Shown: positions 51,301-58,518 of the stretch, one piece after another
How the letters are laid out: every line of letters starts with the position of its first letter
Numbering within the stretch: position 1 is the stretch's first letter
Origin: Lentisphaeria bacterium
GTDB taxonomy: Bacteria; Verrucomicrobiota; Lentisphaeria; Victivallales; UBA1829
Direction of reading: 5' to 3'
DNA: 64,000 nt
NCBI GenBank assembly: GCA_003526375.1
Contig: DPDG01000052.1
Span: 62,001-126,000 of the forward strand
Made by a program: the position numbers and the translations under genes
Notes under the pieces: model-generated
The model's input: the letters and a program-made list of their open reading frames with translations, nothing else
What the model was told of the DNA's origin: nothing
Database searches by the model: none

Positions 51301-51694
51301 GCCATTGTCCGAGCTGTCTGGAAAGTGACTGCGGATACAGTCTGACGAATGAGTATTGGACTCCGCCTTTTGCCCGGATCTGCAGATAGATCGGGAAAAG
51401 AATGCCTTCGCTGAAACTTTCGGGAAAAATATCGCAGGTCAGTTTCAGAACTTCGCCCGGTATTGCCTGCAGGTCAATATCCTGCGAGAAAGCGGTCATT
51501 TTACTTGTCTTGTTTCCGGTGAGCAGAACACTTGCCCTGCCGTCCGAAGCGCGTTCTTCCGAGCGTTCTGCCGGAATGTAGACTCCGCTTTTCCATTCCA
51601 GGGGGACTTTGGATTCAAAAGACGGATTTTTCAATGCTCCCGCACCTGCAAGCAGGACGTAGGACAAGACGATGCAGATCAGAATTGACTTCAT
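48320..51694 (-). CDS. Large secreted protein with carbohydrate-binding and glycosidase-like domains
   Basis: The 1124-residue protein has a signal peptide (about 1-20, MKSILICIVLSYVLLAGAGA). A jelly-roll domain (about 22-170) resembles CBM4/16-type modules (LKNPSFESKVPLEW). A CBM9-like domain (about 180-370) shows FDFELTSYAL, AVWEDDCMEIRLEHY and NADSALTD. The middle is beta-rich, and the C-terminal third (about 760-1060) looks like a TIM-barrel glycoside hydrolase, with candidate acidic residues in FWDYEYSPFPG. The enzyme family was not recognised. Start ATG 51694 has AAAGGAAG upstream. It follows a pseudopilin (42-nt gap) and a sugar regulator in the same direction. Confidence 0.75.
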   Translation of the reverse strand: MKSILICIVLSYVLLAGAGALKNPSFESKVPLEWKSGVYIPAERSEERASDGRASVLLTGNKTSKMTAFSQDIDLQAIPGEVLKLTCDIFPESFSEGILFPIYLQIRAKGGVQYSFVRLYPQSLSRQLGQWQKLEHFVDLRKYHGIKSIRLSILASANYTGRVFIDNLTAEAWTPSVALITVPESDSCKNSTIVTNLWDSGTKNPATERSLVKIRHDKDRLCFDFELTSYALNPVSNQRSSFKSKHRGRDQAVWEDDCMEIRLEHYKNGIPAESYYIGFNADSALTDMRRDANGWNEKWNGDIRLKSAPGNGKWTAQLDIGMKSLGMKRGDDWRINIVRFDQRLKKSSVLVPAADHQDMSHAARLILAGPGSAVKVPEFTPDALNRRRLDFMTDKGKTWKIACIRNGFPLKTLSGSVSNRIAAVGLPGGIQGSVQLQISISDGQGKEIWRTPLYPCSADDLQGKAALKSSGVLRLFINGAESPLNTGFSLPQGAAVVAIQAQGGKTLDGSLKIGSQTFPLDASWKYMENPPQDAAKKEFDDRSWKRWNASVKTVPGQGSVLLRKTIMRNATTLLPVLPDNTWRLTENGTYLLQWAAGAYTSGEQLKRPMNDFELLLEYTDGIKYLGTGVADKTFYYLKKSEQPKYITQELPPVKENGTTYRRIRIRVSSPVTLSGEPKPGLPTLKCVYSGCNLVFEATAPAGSEGTLRIRAAAEQGNIVELANTLNFQILPKLDAPKADHLIFLTYSPVPQFENRELNKKLLKTIRDSGINELVTRACPAYAKEIGLHPFQFFYPSLGTLGKQYPELLNPEFPGHWFNPSVLTRIPGIQAHIDEIVKLYFARNPHLDKLFWDYEYSPFPGRGNHFLCHGESTFRIFAEEYKIAEKITPELLAGKYRSQWVEFTCGEIANMFRLFGNAAAKLNKPLAAYSGYESPATKELYNIDWNKISPAISMGYCGYGDATDQIEATRKALRGKPLVLGLLRTGIAASSDNAATIFRKVVESRGGVLLWYENLNDAYFLIQTAKAVTAAEKSWEFLKKGKRDDSLAKRAPGLSKAVAAFRLNNTGLLIFLNEGREARTLKALPCGFSGTLRNPDNGQIYFADREISITVPPEEIVILQGNLRK

Positions 51695-51736
51695 GTTTTT
51701 TCTTCCTTTACAGTTCATTTTTTTGCCGGGATTTGT

Positions 51737-52528
51737 TTATTCCGGGCAGTTTCCATTGGGATGGCACAGGACGCGTTCTCCGGTGAGCGCCCAATCCAGA
51801 ACCGGCATGACGGTGCATCGGCGGATAAAACTTTTGTAACTGCGTTTGTCCACATGTCCGTCGAGAAATGCCGCGTTCAGATATTTTTTCTGACCGTGAC
51901 GGTATTCCCTGACATAATAGTTGATTCCGAGCGTTTTTGCATTGTAATTGGGATATTCATACTGATAACCGATGCCGTCTCCGTTCCAATTGGCGCCGCT
52001 GATTCCGATTTCATGATATCTGCCTTCTGGCATGCTTTCCAGAAAAGTCGCGGTCCGGGTCGGACGCTTGAAGACCGGATCCGTGGTTTTGACTGCCTGT
52101 TTTTTGTAATCGGTGAAACCGAAAACATAGCCGGGGACTCCGTAATTGATGCTTCTTGCGTTGAATTCCCAATAGTTTGAACTCGGGCATTTCGTCACTT
52201 TTTCATTGATGTATCTGCTGTCCCTGAATTCCAGAAACCAGCGGTCCTTTGAATAAAATCCATTGTAAAACGGTCCGGGGCACCATTCCTGATAATCCGA
52301 GGTATAGAACGACCATGCATAAGCAAGCTGCTTCATATTGCTCTGGCAGGCAATGGCTTTTCCCTTTTCCCGGACACTTGATAATGCCGGCAGGAGCAAT
52401 GAAGCCAAGATGGCTATGATTGATATTACCACTAATAATTCTATTATAGTGAAACATCGCCTTTCCTTTGCGTTCATTGCTTTCACTGTGCCTTTTGAAG
52501 CCTTGTCTTTCAGGAGATTGAGATTCAT
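51737..52528 (-). CDS. Pseudopilin-like protein (prepilin N-terminal methylation motif)
   Basis: The 263-residue protein has a 25-residue basic leader, then FTIIELLVVISIIAILASL (from Phe26) with Glu at position +5. The residue before the cut is Cys25 rather than Gly. The C-terminal half contains RHGQKKYLNAAFLDGHV, a version of the H-X-DG motif of PVC pseudopilins (DUF1559-like) with a longer spacing. Start ATG 52528 has GGAAAGGA upstream. It lies between a GntR/LacI-type regulator and a large secreted protein, matching the order at 24563-28642. Confidence 0.87.
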   Translation of the reverse strand: MNLNLLKDKASKGTVKAMNAKERRCFTIIELLVVISIIAILASLLLPALSSVREKGKAIACQSNMKQLAYAWSFYTSDYQEWCPGPFYNGFYSKDRWFLEFRDSRYINEKVTKCPSSNYWEFNARSINYGVPGYVFGFTDYKKQAVKTTDPVFKRPTRTATFLESMPEGRYHEIGISGANWNGDGIGYQYEYPNYNAKTLGINYYVREYRHGQKKYLNAAFLDGHVDKRSYKSFIRRCTVMPVLDWALTGERVLCHPNGNCPE

Positions 52529-52565
52529 ATTGTTTTTCCTTTCCTGTTCTTATAATTGATCTGCG

Positions 52566-53639
52566 TTATGATTGAACCTCATGATTGATGAAAAGCGCAT
52601 CGACGAAAATTGTCTCTGTCCGCCATTCCGGAGCGAGAAGGCGTTCCGCCGCACGTCGCCCGATTTCCTCCATCGGATATGTCATGGAGGAGATCGGGGG
52701 AAAACTGTTGCGGTTGTCCTCCGTATCAAGCAGCGTCAGAAGCCTTACCGATTCCGGCAGTCCGTAATTCCGGTTGAAATGAAGATCGAAACGCGGATGT
52801 TCCGTCAGAAGCGGAGCGAGAATCAGCGCATCGAAGCGGGCATCATCATAAAATTGCATCATCTGCCGCCTGATATCGTCATTGGTTCCGCTTTTGAAAG
52901 GGCGGAATAAGGTGTCATCCGCACGGTGCCGCTTCAGCGAACGGCGAAAGCCTGCCAATACCGGATGTCCGGGGAGCAGGAGATTTTCCCAGTATGCCAG
53001 CCCGATTTTCCGGTATCCCTTTGCATGTAATATATCCACTGCTTCTTCTATGAGCTGGGTATTGTTTTCCACCTGAACGAACCATTTCCGCCATGCTGCG
53101 TCATGATACTGATTGTATTCGGTCTCTCCGATGCAGAGTGCGACACGGCAGGCACGTTCCCGCAAAAAGGCAAAGACTTTTTTTCCCCACGTGCTGAATA
53201 CGACGACACGGCTGTTGGAGTTGATGTGCTCCAGCCCGCGCCAGTCGATATTGTCCGGGCTGTTGGTCGGCGAGATCGGCGTAGTTTCCAGACGGCAGCC
53301 GTGTTCGTAGGCGACGCGGGACAAACCGTTCAGAATCTGCAAGGACTTGATCATGCCGGGAGAACGGGCGTTGCCGTAGAAGAAGTCTGGGCAGGGGCTC
53401 AGAAATGTCAGCGGCGCCTGAATGCTGCCGCAGACTCTGGTTCCGCGCGACCGGATACGTTCAATCAGCATATCTTCTTCAAGCAGTTTCAGGACGGATC
53501 GCAGAGTTTCTCTCGCAACTCCGTATTTTTCCGCCAGAATGAGCTCATTCGGCAGAAAGGCTCCCTGGTGATAGACTCCGGCGGAGATGCTCCGTTTCAG
53601 GTCTTCATAAATATGCATTCTCTTGAGCGGCTGGCGCAT
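52566..53639 (-). CDS. GntR-type regulator with sugar-binding (LacI/PBP-like) domain
   Basis: The 357-residue protein has a GntR winged helix (about 8-72; NELILAEKYGVARETLRSVLKLLEEDMLIERIRSRGTRV) followed by a periplasmic-binding-protein-like domain (about 80-350), as in AraR-type arabinose regulators. Start ATG 53639 has AAAGGGACAACA upstream. A promoter and a half-palindromic operator lie directly upstream (53671-53700), which suggests autoregulation. The pseudopilin and secreted giant downstream in the same direction are likely targets. Confidence 0.88.
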   Translation of the reverse strand: MRQPLKRMHIYEDLKRSISAGVYHQGAFLPNELILAEKYGVARETLRSVLKLLEEDMLIERIRSRGTRVCGSIQAPLTFLSPCPDFFYGNARSPGMIKSLQILNGLSRVAYEHGCRLETTPISPTNSPDNIDWRGLEHINSNSRVVVFSTWGKKVFAFLRERACRVALCIGETEYNQYHDAAWRKWFVQVENNTQLIEEAVDILHAKGYRKIGLAYWENLLLPGHPVLAGFRRSLKRHRADDTLFRPFKSGTNDDIRRQMMQFYDDARFDALILAPLLTEHPRFDLHFNRNYGLPESVRLLTLLDTEDNRNSFPPISSMTYPMEEIGRRAAERLLAPEWRTETIFVDALFINHEVQS

Positions 53640-53670
53640 TGTTGTCCCTTTTGCTGTTTTTCATATTTTA

Positions 53671-53700
53671 ATTATAATGTGTTGTCTAGTTAAACGTCAA
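53671..53700 (-). promoter_or_regulatory. Promoter with GTCTAG-type operator for the GntR-type regulator
   Basis: On the minus strand TTGACG (plus 53695-53700) and TATAAT (plus 53671-53676) are 18 nt apart. The spacer contains TTGTCTAGTTAA (plus 53682-53693), which matches 10 of 12 positions of the palindrome TTGTCTAGACAA used by HutC/AraR-type GntR proteins. Confidence 0.6.
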
Positions 53701-53953
53701 TAGGAGATTCTGAAAAAAATTGATTTTTTCTTGAAACCGAAGCAGAATATGCCATGAAGCCGATTGGAGAACGGCAAAACTGTTTCTGTTGTGCAGGTGA
53801 TGTTTTCCTCGGCGGCGGTTTCGGCGCTTGCAGACAGAAAAAATGCTGCTGAATTCAATTCGCCTGTCCTTTTATCCTTTTGCAGAGCTGAGGGGAACCG
53901 TATCGCATTCCTGCCTTTGTGCAAAAATATAATTTTTTTCTCTTTTGCCGCCC
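53701..53953. other. Intergenic region without a gene
   Basis: Between the two divergent regulator genes the sequence is mixed in composition and contains no plausible coding frame. The regulatory elements are described separately. Confidence 0.5.
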
Positions 53954-53981
53954 TTGCTTTTGGCGCGGCAGGTGATATAAT
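53954..53981 (+). promoter_or_regulatory. Promoter of the LacI-type gene at 54033
   Basis: TTGCTT (53954-53959) and TATAAT (53976-53981) are 16 nt apart. Transcription would start near 53988, just before the palindromic operator. Confidence 0.6.
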
Positions 53982-53993
53982 ATTTATATTGTT

Positions 53994-54011
53994 ATGGAAA
54001 ACGTTTTCCAT
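53994..54011. promoter_or_regulatory. Perfect 18-bp palindromic LacI-family operator
   Basis: ATGGAAAACGTTTTCCAT is a perfect palindrome with the AAACGTTT core of LacI-family sites. It lies from about +6 of the promoter to 21 nt before the start codon, so the protein probably represses its own gene. Confidence 0.8.
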
Positions 54012-54032
54012 ACGATTCAACCCGGAAAAAAG

Positions 54033-55052
54033 ATGAATAAACGGATTACGATCAAAGATGTCGCCCGGGCTGCGGATTGCAGTTTTGTGGCAGTTTCACG
54101 TGTGTTGAGCGGCAGGGATCTCAACCATGTCAGCCTTGATGTGCAGAAACGGGTCAGGGATGCCGCGGAGCGTCTCGGATACAAGCCGAGCCAGGCTGCC
54201 CGGGCTCTGCGGACAGGCAGAACCAATACGATCGGGCTCGTGCTCGGGGCATTTTACAACCGTATGGAGGGATGTGTGGCGCACGCTCTGATGGCGGATG
54301 CGAAAAAACGGGGATACCGTCTCATCATTGCCATCACGAATTATGATCCTCAGGAAGAAGCCGGCGCACTGGAAGATATCCTGAACCGTCAGGTGGACGG
54401 CGTTATTTATACCCTTTCGCTTGATCCGGGCACGCGGCTGGCGCGCAGCCTCGGGGAGTCCCGTTATCCGATTCTGCTTCAGGACAATACGCAGAATATG
54501 TTCAATTCTGTCTGGTATGATTACGATGAGGCGCTCCAAGGTGTTTTCGCCTCATTCCGGAATTACGGATGCCGGAGGGTCGCCATGATTTGCAGTATTT
54601 TCAACGGACAGGTCGATTACCGCCGGAAACTGGCACGGCATTATGGAATCGCTCTGGAGTGTTTCACTCACGGCGACGGCGATCATTCGCTTGAGGCGGT
54701 TTACGCGGAAATCGTCAGGAATAAGATTCCCGGTGTTTTCGCGCTGGAGAGCATGGTGCTCAAGAATCTTCTGGAATACCGCGCTGCGGCTTCGCCGGAT
54801 TATCATCCCGCCTGCATTTATGCGCATACTCTGCCTTTCGAGTATCTGCATTATGACGGGGTTCTGGGAGCGGTTTACCGTCCGTTCCGCGCTCTTTCGG
54901 AACAGCGGCTGGAACGCCTGATCGAAATGATCGGAAATCCCCGGACAAGGTGCAGGTCCATACAGATGCCCTGCCGTTTCGTGGATGTGGCGGAACTGAA
55001 ACGCATTCACGAAGATCAGATGAATGACCCATACTATCAATATTTCAAATAA
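54033..55052 (+). CDS. LacI-family transcriptional regulator
   Basis: The 339-residue protein has a LacI helix-turn-helix (about 3-50; TIKDVARAADCSFVAVSRVL), a hinge with YKPSQAARALRTGRTNTIGLVLG and a sugar-binding domain. The in-frame ATG at 53994 lies inside the operator and has no ribosome site, so ATG 54033 is chosen even though its own site (CCCGGAAAAAAG) is weak. A MarC-like membrane protein follows after 33 nt and may be part of the same transcript. Confidence 0.9.
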   Translation: MNKRITIKDVARAADCSFVAVSRVLSGRDLNHVSLDVQKRVRDAAERLGYKPSQAARALRTGRTNTIGLVLGAFYNRMEGCVAHALMADAKKRGYRLIIAITNYDPQEEAGALEDILNRQVDGVIYTLSLDPGTRLARSLGESRYPILLQDNTQNMFNSVWYDYDEALQGVFASFRNYGCRRVAMICSIFNGQVDYRRKLARHYGIALECFTHGDGDHSLEAVYAEIVRNKIPGVFALESMVLKNLLEYRAAASPDYHPACIYAHTLPFEYLHYDGVLGAVYRPFRALSEQRLERLIEMIGNPRTRCRSIQMPCRFVDVAELKRIHEDQMNDPYYQYFK

Positions 55053-55085
55053 CGTAAAACAAAAAGATCCGGAACAAAAGATAAA

Positions 55086-55688
55086 ATGCAATACAGCCAG
55101 ATTTTGGAGAATTCTCTTTATTTATTGGCGCTTCTGAACCCTGCAAGCAAAGTCATGTTTCTTTCCACCTATGACCCGCATCTTTCGCGGAAACAGATTT
55201 TTGAGCTGTCATGGAAATCTTCCGCTGCCGCATTGATGATGCTGGTCGTGCTTGCCGGAGCCGGCGAGATCGTGCTCAGCAAAATCTTCCGTGTGGAACT
55301 CTACTCCCTGCGGATCACCGGCGGGCTTGTCGTTTTTCTGATCGGCTGGACCGCCATACGGGAAGGGCGTTTCATGCAGAAACGTCACCAGTCCATGAAG
55401 GAGAACTTTACGGATCTCTCGCTGGTTCCGCTTGCCGCGCCGCTGATTGCGGGGCCGGGAACCATTGCCGCCGCGATATCAAGCACCGCAGAATTCGGGA
55501 TTTTTGCGACGACCTGCGCACTGTCGCTGGCGATCTTCACCAATTTCATTTTCATGATGTTTTCTCCGGCGATCAACAATGTATTGGAAAAAACGCACCT
55601 GATCGGGCCTCTGATCCGGCTTACCGGACTCATCATCGCCGCGACGGCAATGCAGATGATCGCTACGGGAATCAAGGAGTTCATCTGA
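55086..55688 (+). CDS. MarC-family membrane protein
   Basis: The 200-residue protein has six membrane segments and the MarC/NAAT signature: an N-terminal LLALLNPASKVMFLS, the central LVPLAAPLIAGPGTIAAAI and a C-terminal RLTGLIIAATAMQMIATGI. Members are linked to multidrug resistance loci or to amino acid movement; the function is unsettled. It ends 4 nt before the convergent MATE gene. Confidence 0.85.
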   Translation: MQYSQILENSLYLLALLNPASKVMFLSTYDPHLSRKQIFELSWKSSAAALMMLVVLAGAGEIVLSKIFRVELYSLRITGGLVVFLIGWTAIREGRFMQKRHQSMKENFTDLSLVPLAAPLIAGPGTIAAAISSTAEFGIFATTCALSLAIFTNFIFMMFSPAINNVLEKTHLIGPLIRLTGLIIAATAMQMIATGIKEFI

Positions 55689-55691
55689 TTT

Positions 55692-57077
55692 TCAGTGCGT
55701 TTCGCATGAACCTTCCTGCATTTCGCGCCTGCGCAGATCACGGAAAAACAGGATCAGAAGCGGGATACAGCTCAGGAAAGAGAGGAAATCCGAAATGCAC
55801 TGGGTGAGTTCAACTCCTCTCAATCCGAAAAAGCAGGGCAGGATGATGATCAGGGGAATGAAGTAGATGCCCTGGCGTGTCGCCGCGACGAAAGTCGCCT
55901 GCACTGGTTTTCCGACGGACTGGAACAGCATATTGGACAATACGCTCAACGGCTGAAACGGCAGGGCTGCGCACTGTGCCCGCAGAGCGGCGGTGCCGAT
56001 TGCCAGAACCGCAGCGTCTTCTTTCCTGAACAGCCCCAGGATTTCCGGCGCGAAAATAAAGCCGGCGATTCCGGCGCAGGCGAGAAATACGGTTCCAGCC
56101 TTGACGCAGAAGAAGAATGCCTCATGAACCCGCCCGTAGCGTTTCGCTCCGTAATTGTAACCGACGACCGGCTGGAACCCGTGTCCGAAACCGATCAGAA
56201 TCGCCAGCACGAGGAAGAAGATGCGGCCGACAATCGACATCGCCGCCACGGCTGCGTCACCGTAGTTTGCCGCCGCAATATTCAAGGCGACCGTGGAGAT
56301 GCTTGCCAGTCCCTGACGGCAGAACGAGGGGAAACCGATGCTCAGAATCTGAAGATAGACGCCCATATGTGTTGCAACATGGCGGATGGAAAGCTTTGTG
56401 ATGCTCTTTCCCGAAACGAAAAAATAAAGCAGGATCGAAAAACTGATGCACTGGCTGATCAGAGTCGCGATTGCCGCACCGGAAATTCCAAGCTTGAAAG
56501 TGAAGATGAAAAGGGGGTCCAGGGCAATATTCAGCAGGCCGCCGAACCCGATGGCGATTGTGGCGAAGACCGGCTTCCCCTCGGAGCGGAGCAGATTGTT
56601 GAGGACGAAGGAGCAGCACATGAACGGAGTCCCGAAAAAGATATATCGCGCATAGTCCGTCGCGTAAGGAAGGATCGTAGGCGTTGCGCCGAGGAGAACC
56701 ATGATGCGTTCCGTAAAGACTAGACCTGTTGCCGCCAGCAGCGTTCCGGCGCCGATTGCCATGACAAATGCCGTCGAAGCGAACTCATCCGCCTTCTCTT
56801 GCCTGCGTTCGCCGAGAGCACGCGAGACCAGGCTTCCCGAGCCCATTCCGATCATGAACCCGAGGGACTGAATGATCGCCATCATCGCAAAGACGATGCC
56901 GACCGCTCCAGCGGCGCTGGTTCCGAGCCTTGCCACGAAAAACGTATCCGCCATGTTGTAAACGGCTGTGATCAGCATCGTGAAAATCGTCGGGATGGCG
57001 AGGGTGACGATCAGGCGCGGTACCGGAGCCTGCGTCATTTTTTGGAACTGCCGCTGTCCGGCACTTTCATCCTGCAT
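55692..57077 (-). CDS. MATE-family efflux transporter
   Basis: The 461-residue protein has twelve membrane helices in two homologous halves, starting with the MATE motif IPTIFTMLITAVYNMADTFFVARLG. Members extrude drugs and metabolites, with Na+ or H+ antiport. GGAG precedes the ATG at 57077. The tail RDLRRREMQEGSCETH is divergent. Confidence 0.92.
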   Translation of the reverse strand: MQDESAGQRQFQKMTQAPVPRLIVTLAIPTIFTMLITAVYNMADTFFVARLGTSAAGAVGIVFAMMAIIQSLGFMIGMGSGSLVSRALGERRQEKADEFASTAFVMAIGAGTLLAATGLVFTERIMVLLGATPTILPYATDYARYIFFGTPFMCCSFVLNNLLRSEGKPVFATIAIGFGGLLNIALDPLFIFTFKLGISGAAIATLISQCISFSILLYFFVSGKSITKLSIRHVATHMGVYLQILSIGFPSFCRQGLASISTVALNIAAANYGDAAVAAMSIVGRIFFLVLAILIGFGHGFQPVVGYNYGAKRYGRVHEAFFFCVKAGTVFLACAGIAGFIFAPEILGLFRKEDAAVLAIGTAALRAQCAALPFQPLSVLSNMLFQSVGKPVQATFVAATRQGIYFIPLIIILPCFFGLRGVELTQCISDFLSFLSCIPLLILFFRDLRRREMQEGSCETH

Positions 57078-57113
57078 GAAATCTTACTCCTGCTTACTCT
57101 GAAATTCGGCGGT

Positions 57114-58238
57114 TTACCTGATGTTCCACCATTCCGCCGTGTCTGCGGACTCCGGCAGTGTTTTTTCTCCCATTTTCGGTGTAATGATCCTGATTTCTGC
57201 TTTCCGGGCGTGTTCCATGACTTTGCGGATTGATTCATCCCACGGATGCATTGCCAGGTCAAATACGCCCCAGTGGATCGGCAGAAGGGTTTTTCCTCTC
57301 AGATCCTGATATGCCTTGATCACTTCGCCCGGGAACATGTGATTGTTCGGCCAGCGCTCGTTCCAGGCGTCGATCTCAAGGCAGACCAGATCAAAAGGAC
57401 CGTGTTTCCGCCCGATCTCTCTGAAATGTTTCCCATACCCGCCGTCCGCGCCGAAAAAGATCTTTTTCCCGCCGCCTTCGATCAGAAACGCCGCCCATAA
57501 GGTACGGTTGCGGTCTTTGCCGGAGCGGCCGGAAAAGTGACGTGAGGTCAGCGCAGTGATTTTCAGTCCGGCGAAAGTGATCGAATCATCCCAGTTGAGT
57601 TCATGGATCCGTTCCGGCGCGATTCCCCAGCCCCGCAGACGCGCACCGACTCCGAGCGGCACGATGAAATGAGTCTCTGTATCTCTCAGGAAGCGGATCG
57701 TTTTATATTCCAGATGATCGTAATGATCGTGGGAGACGATGAAGAAATCCAGCGGCGGCAGTTCATCCCGTGAAAGGGGCGATTCGCAGTAGCGCCTGAC
57801 GACGCCGGGAAGCGGGGCGGCATTCCCGAAGACTGGGTCCGTCATGAAGCGTATCCCGTTCAGTTCAAAAATCAAGGTCGAGTGTCCCAGCCAGTAAACG
57901 GCAAAATCCTCCGGCTTTGCGGAAAAGGAATCTTTTGCCAGTCTGACGGACGGCAGTTCAAAAGCAGGCGCATTTTCCGAGGTGAACAGAAAACGGAAAA
58001 GCCCTGTCGATGCCGCCGCTTTCGTCAGATGCATGACTGCGGGTTCCTGATTCACGAACCTGCCGCCGGAATAATTCGGCAGCATCTCAAAATGTTTCTG
58101 CGCGGCTTCGTCCGGCAGCTCTCCGAACCGGGTGCTGATGCAGCAGGCGGTTCCCGCGGCAAGGAGCAGCAACAGACAGATACATATGGCAGACGTAATC
58201 AACATGCGTTTCTTCTTTTTCCCTTTTCCTTCATCCAT
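57114..58238 (-). CDS. Metallo-beta-lactamase-fold hydrolase, membrane-anchored (UlaG/NAPE-PLD-like)
   Basis: The 374-residue protein starts with a basic cytoplasmic stretch and one membrane segment (about 12-33). The MBL fold has SHDHYDHLE (the HxHxDH-type motif), SRHFSG with a further His, FFGADGGYGKHF, and LPIHWGVFD with the final His. This is the layout of the NAPE-PLD/RomA group, which hydrolyses phospholipid-like or carbon-oxygen bonds. AAGGAAAGG precedes ATG 58238. It lies in the same direction as the MATE gene with a 36-nt gap, so both may be one transcript. Confidence 0.85.
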   Translation of the reverse strand: MDEGKGKKKKRMLITSAICICLLLLLAAGTACCISTRFGELPDEAAQKHFEMLPNYSGGRFVNQEPAVMHLTKAAASTGLFRFLFTSENAPAFELPSVRLAKDSFSAKPEDFAVYWLGHSTLIFELNGIRFMTDPVFGNAAPLPGVVRRYCESPLSRDELPPLDFFIVSHDHYDHLEYKTIRFLRDTETHFIVPLGVGARLRGWGIAPERIHELNWDDSITFAGLKITALTSRHFSGRSGKDRNRTLWAAFLIEGGGKKIFFGADGGYGKHFREIGRKHGPFDLVCLEIDAWNERWPNNHMFPGEVIKAYQDLRGKTLLPIHWGVFDLAMHPWDESIRKVMEHARKAEIRIITPKMGEKTLPESADTAEWWNIR

Positions 58239-58518
58239 GCCATGATGCCTTTCCTTGAGGTTATGAGCCTGAAAACAATCAATTTAGCACCGCAGGACTG
58301 CAATTTCAAACCTGATACGCAAGATAAATTTTCCACCCGCGTGAGCGAGATGCGTCAGTGGAAGATATCATGCGCAGGTGCTTTTGCATCTTGAGCGCCA
58401 AACTCTTTCTTTCGCAGCGCTGTTATTTTTGCGACTTTTTCGGTTCCATGCTTGAAAAACGGCGATTCAGATTCAAATTATAAGAATTGGATTTTATTTT
58501 TAAAGGAGGGATGATATC

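Noticed and set aside
53994..54032. Upstream start codon for the LacI-type gene
   Set aside because: The ATG is part of the operator palindrome and lacks a ribosome site; ATG 54033 is in the expected place for the helix-turn-helix.
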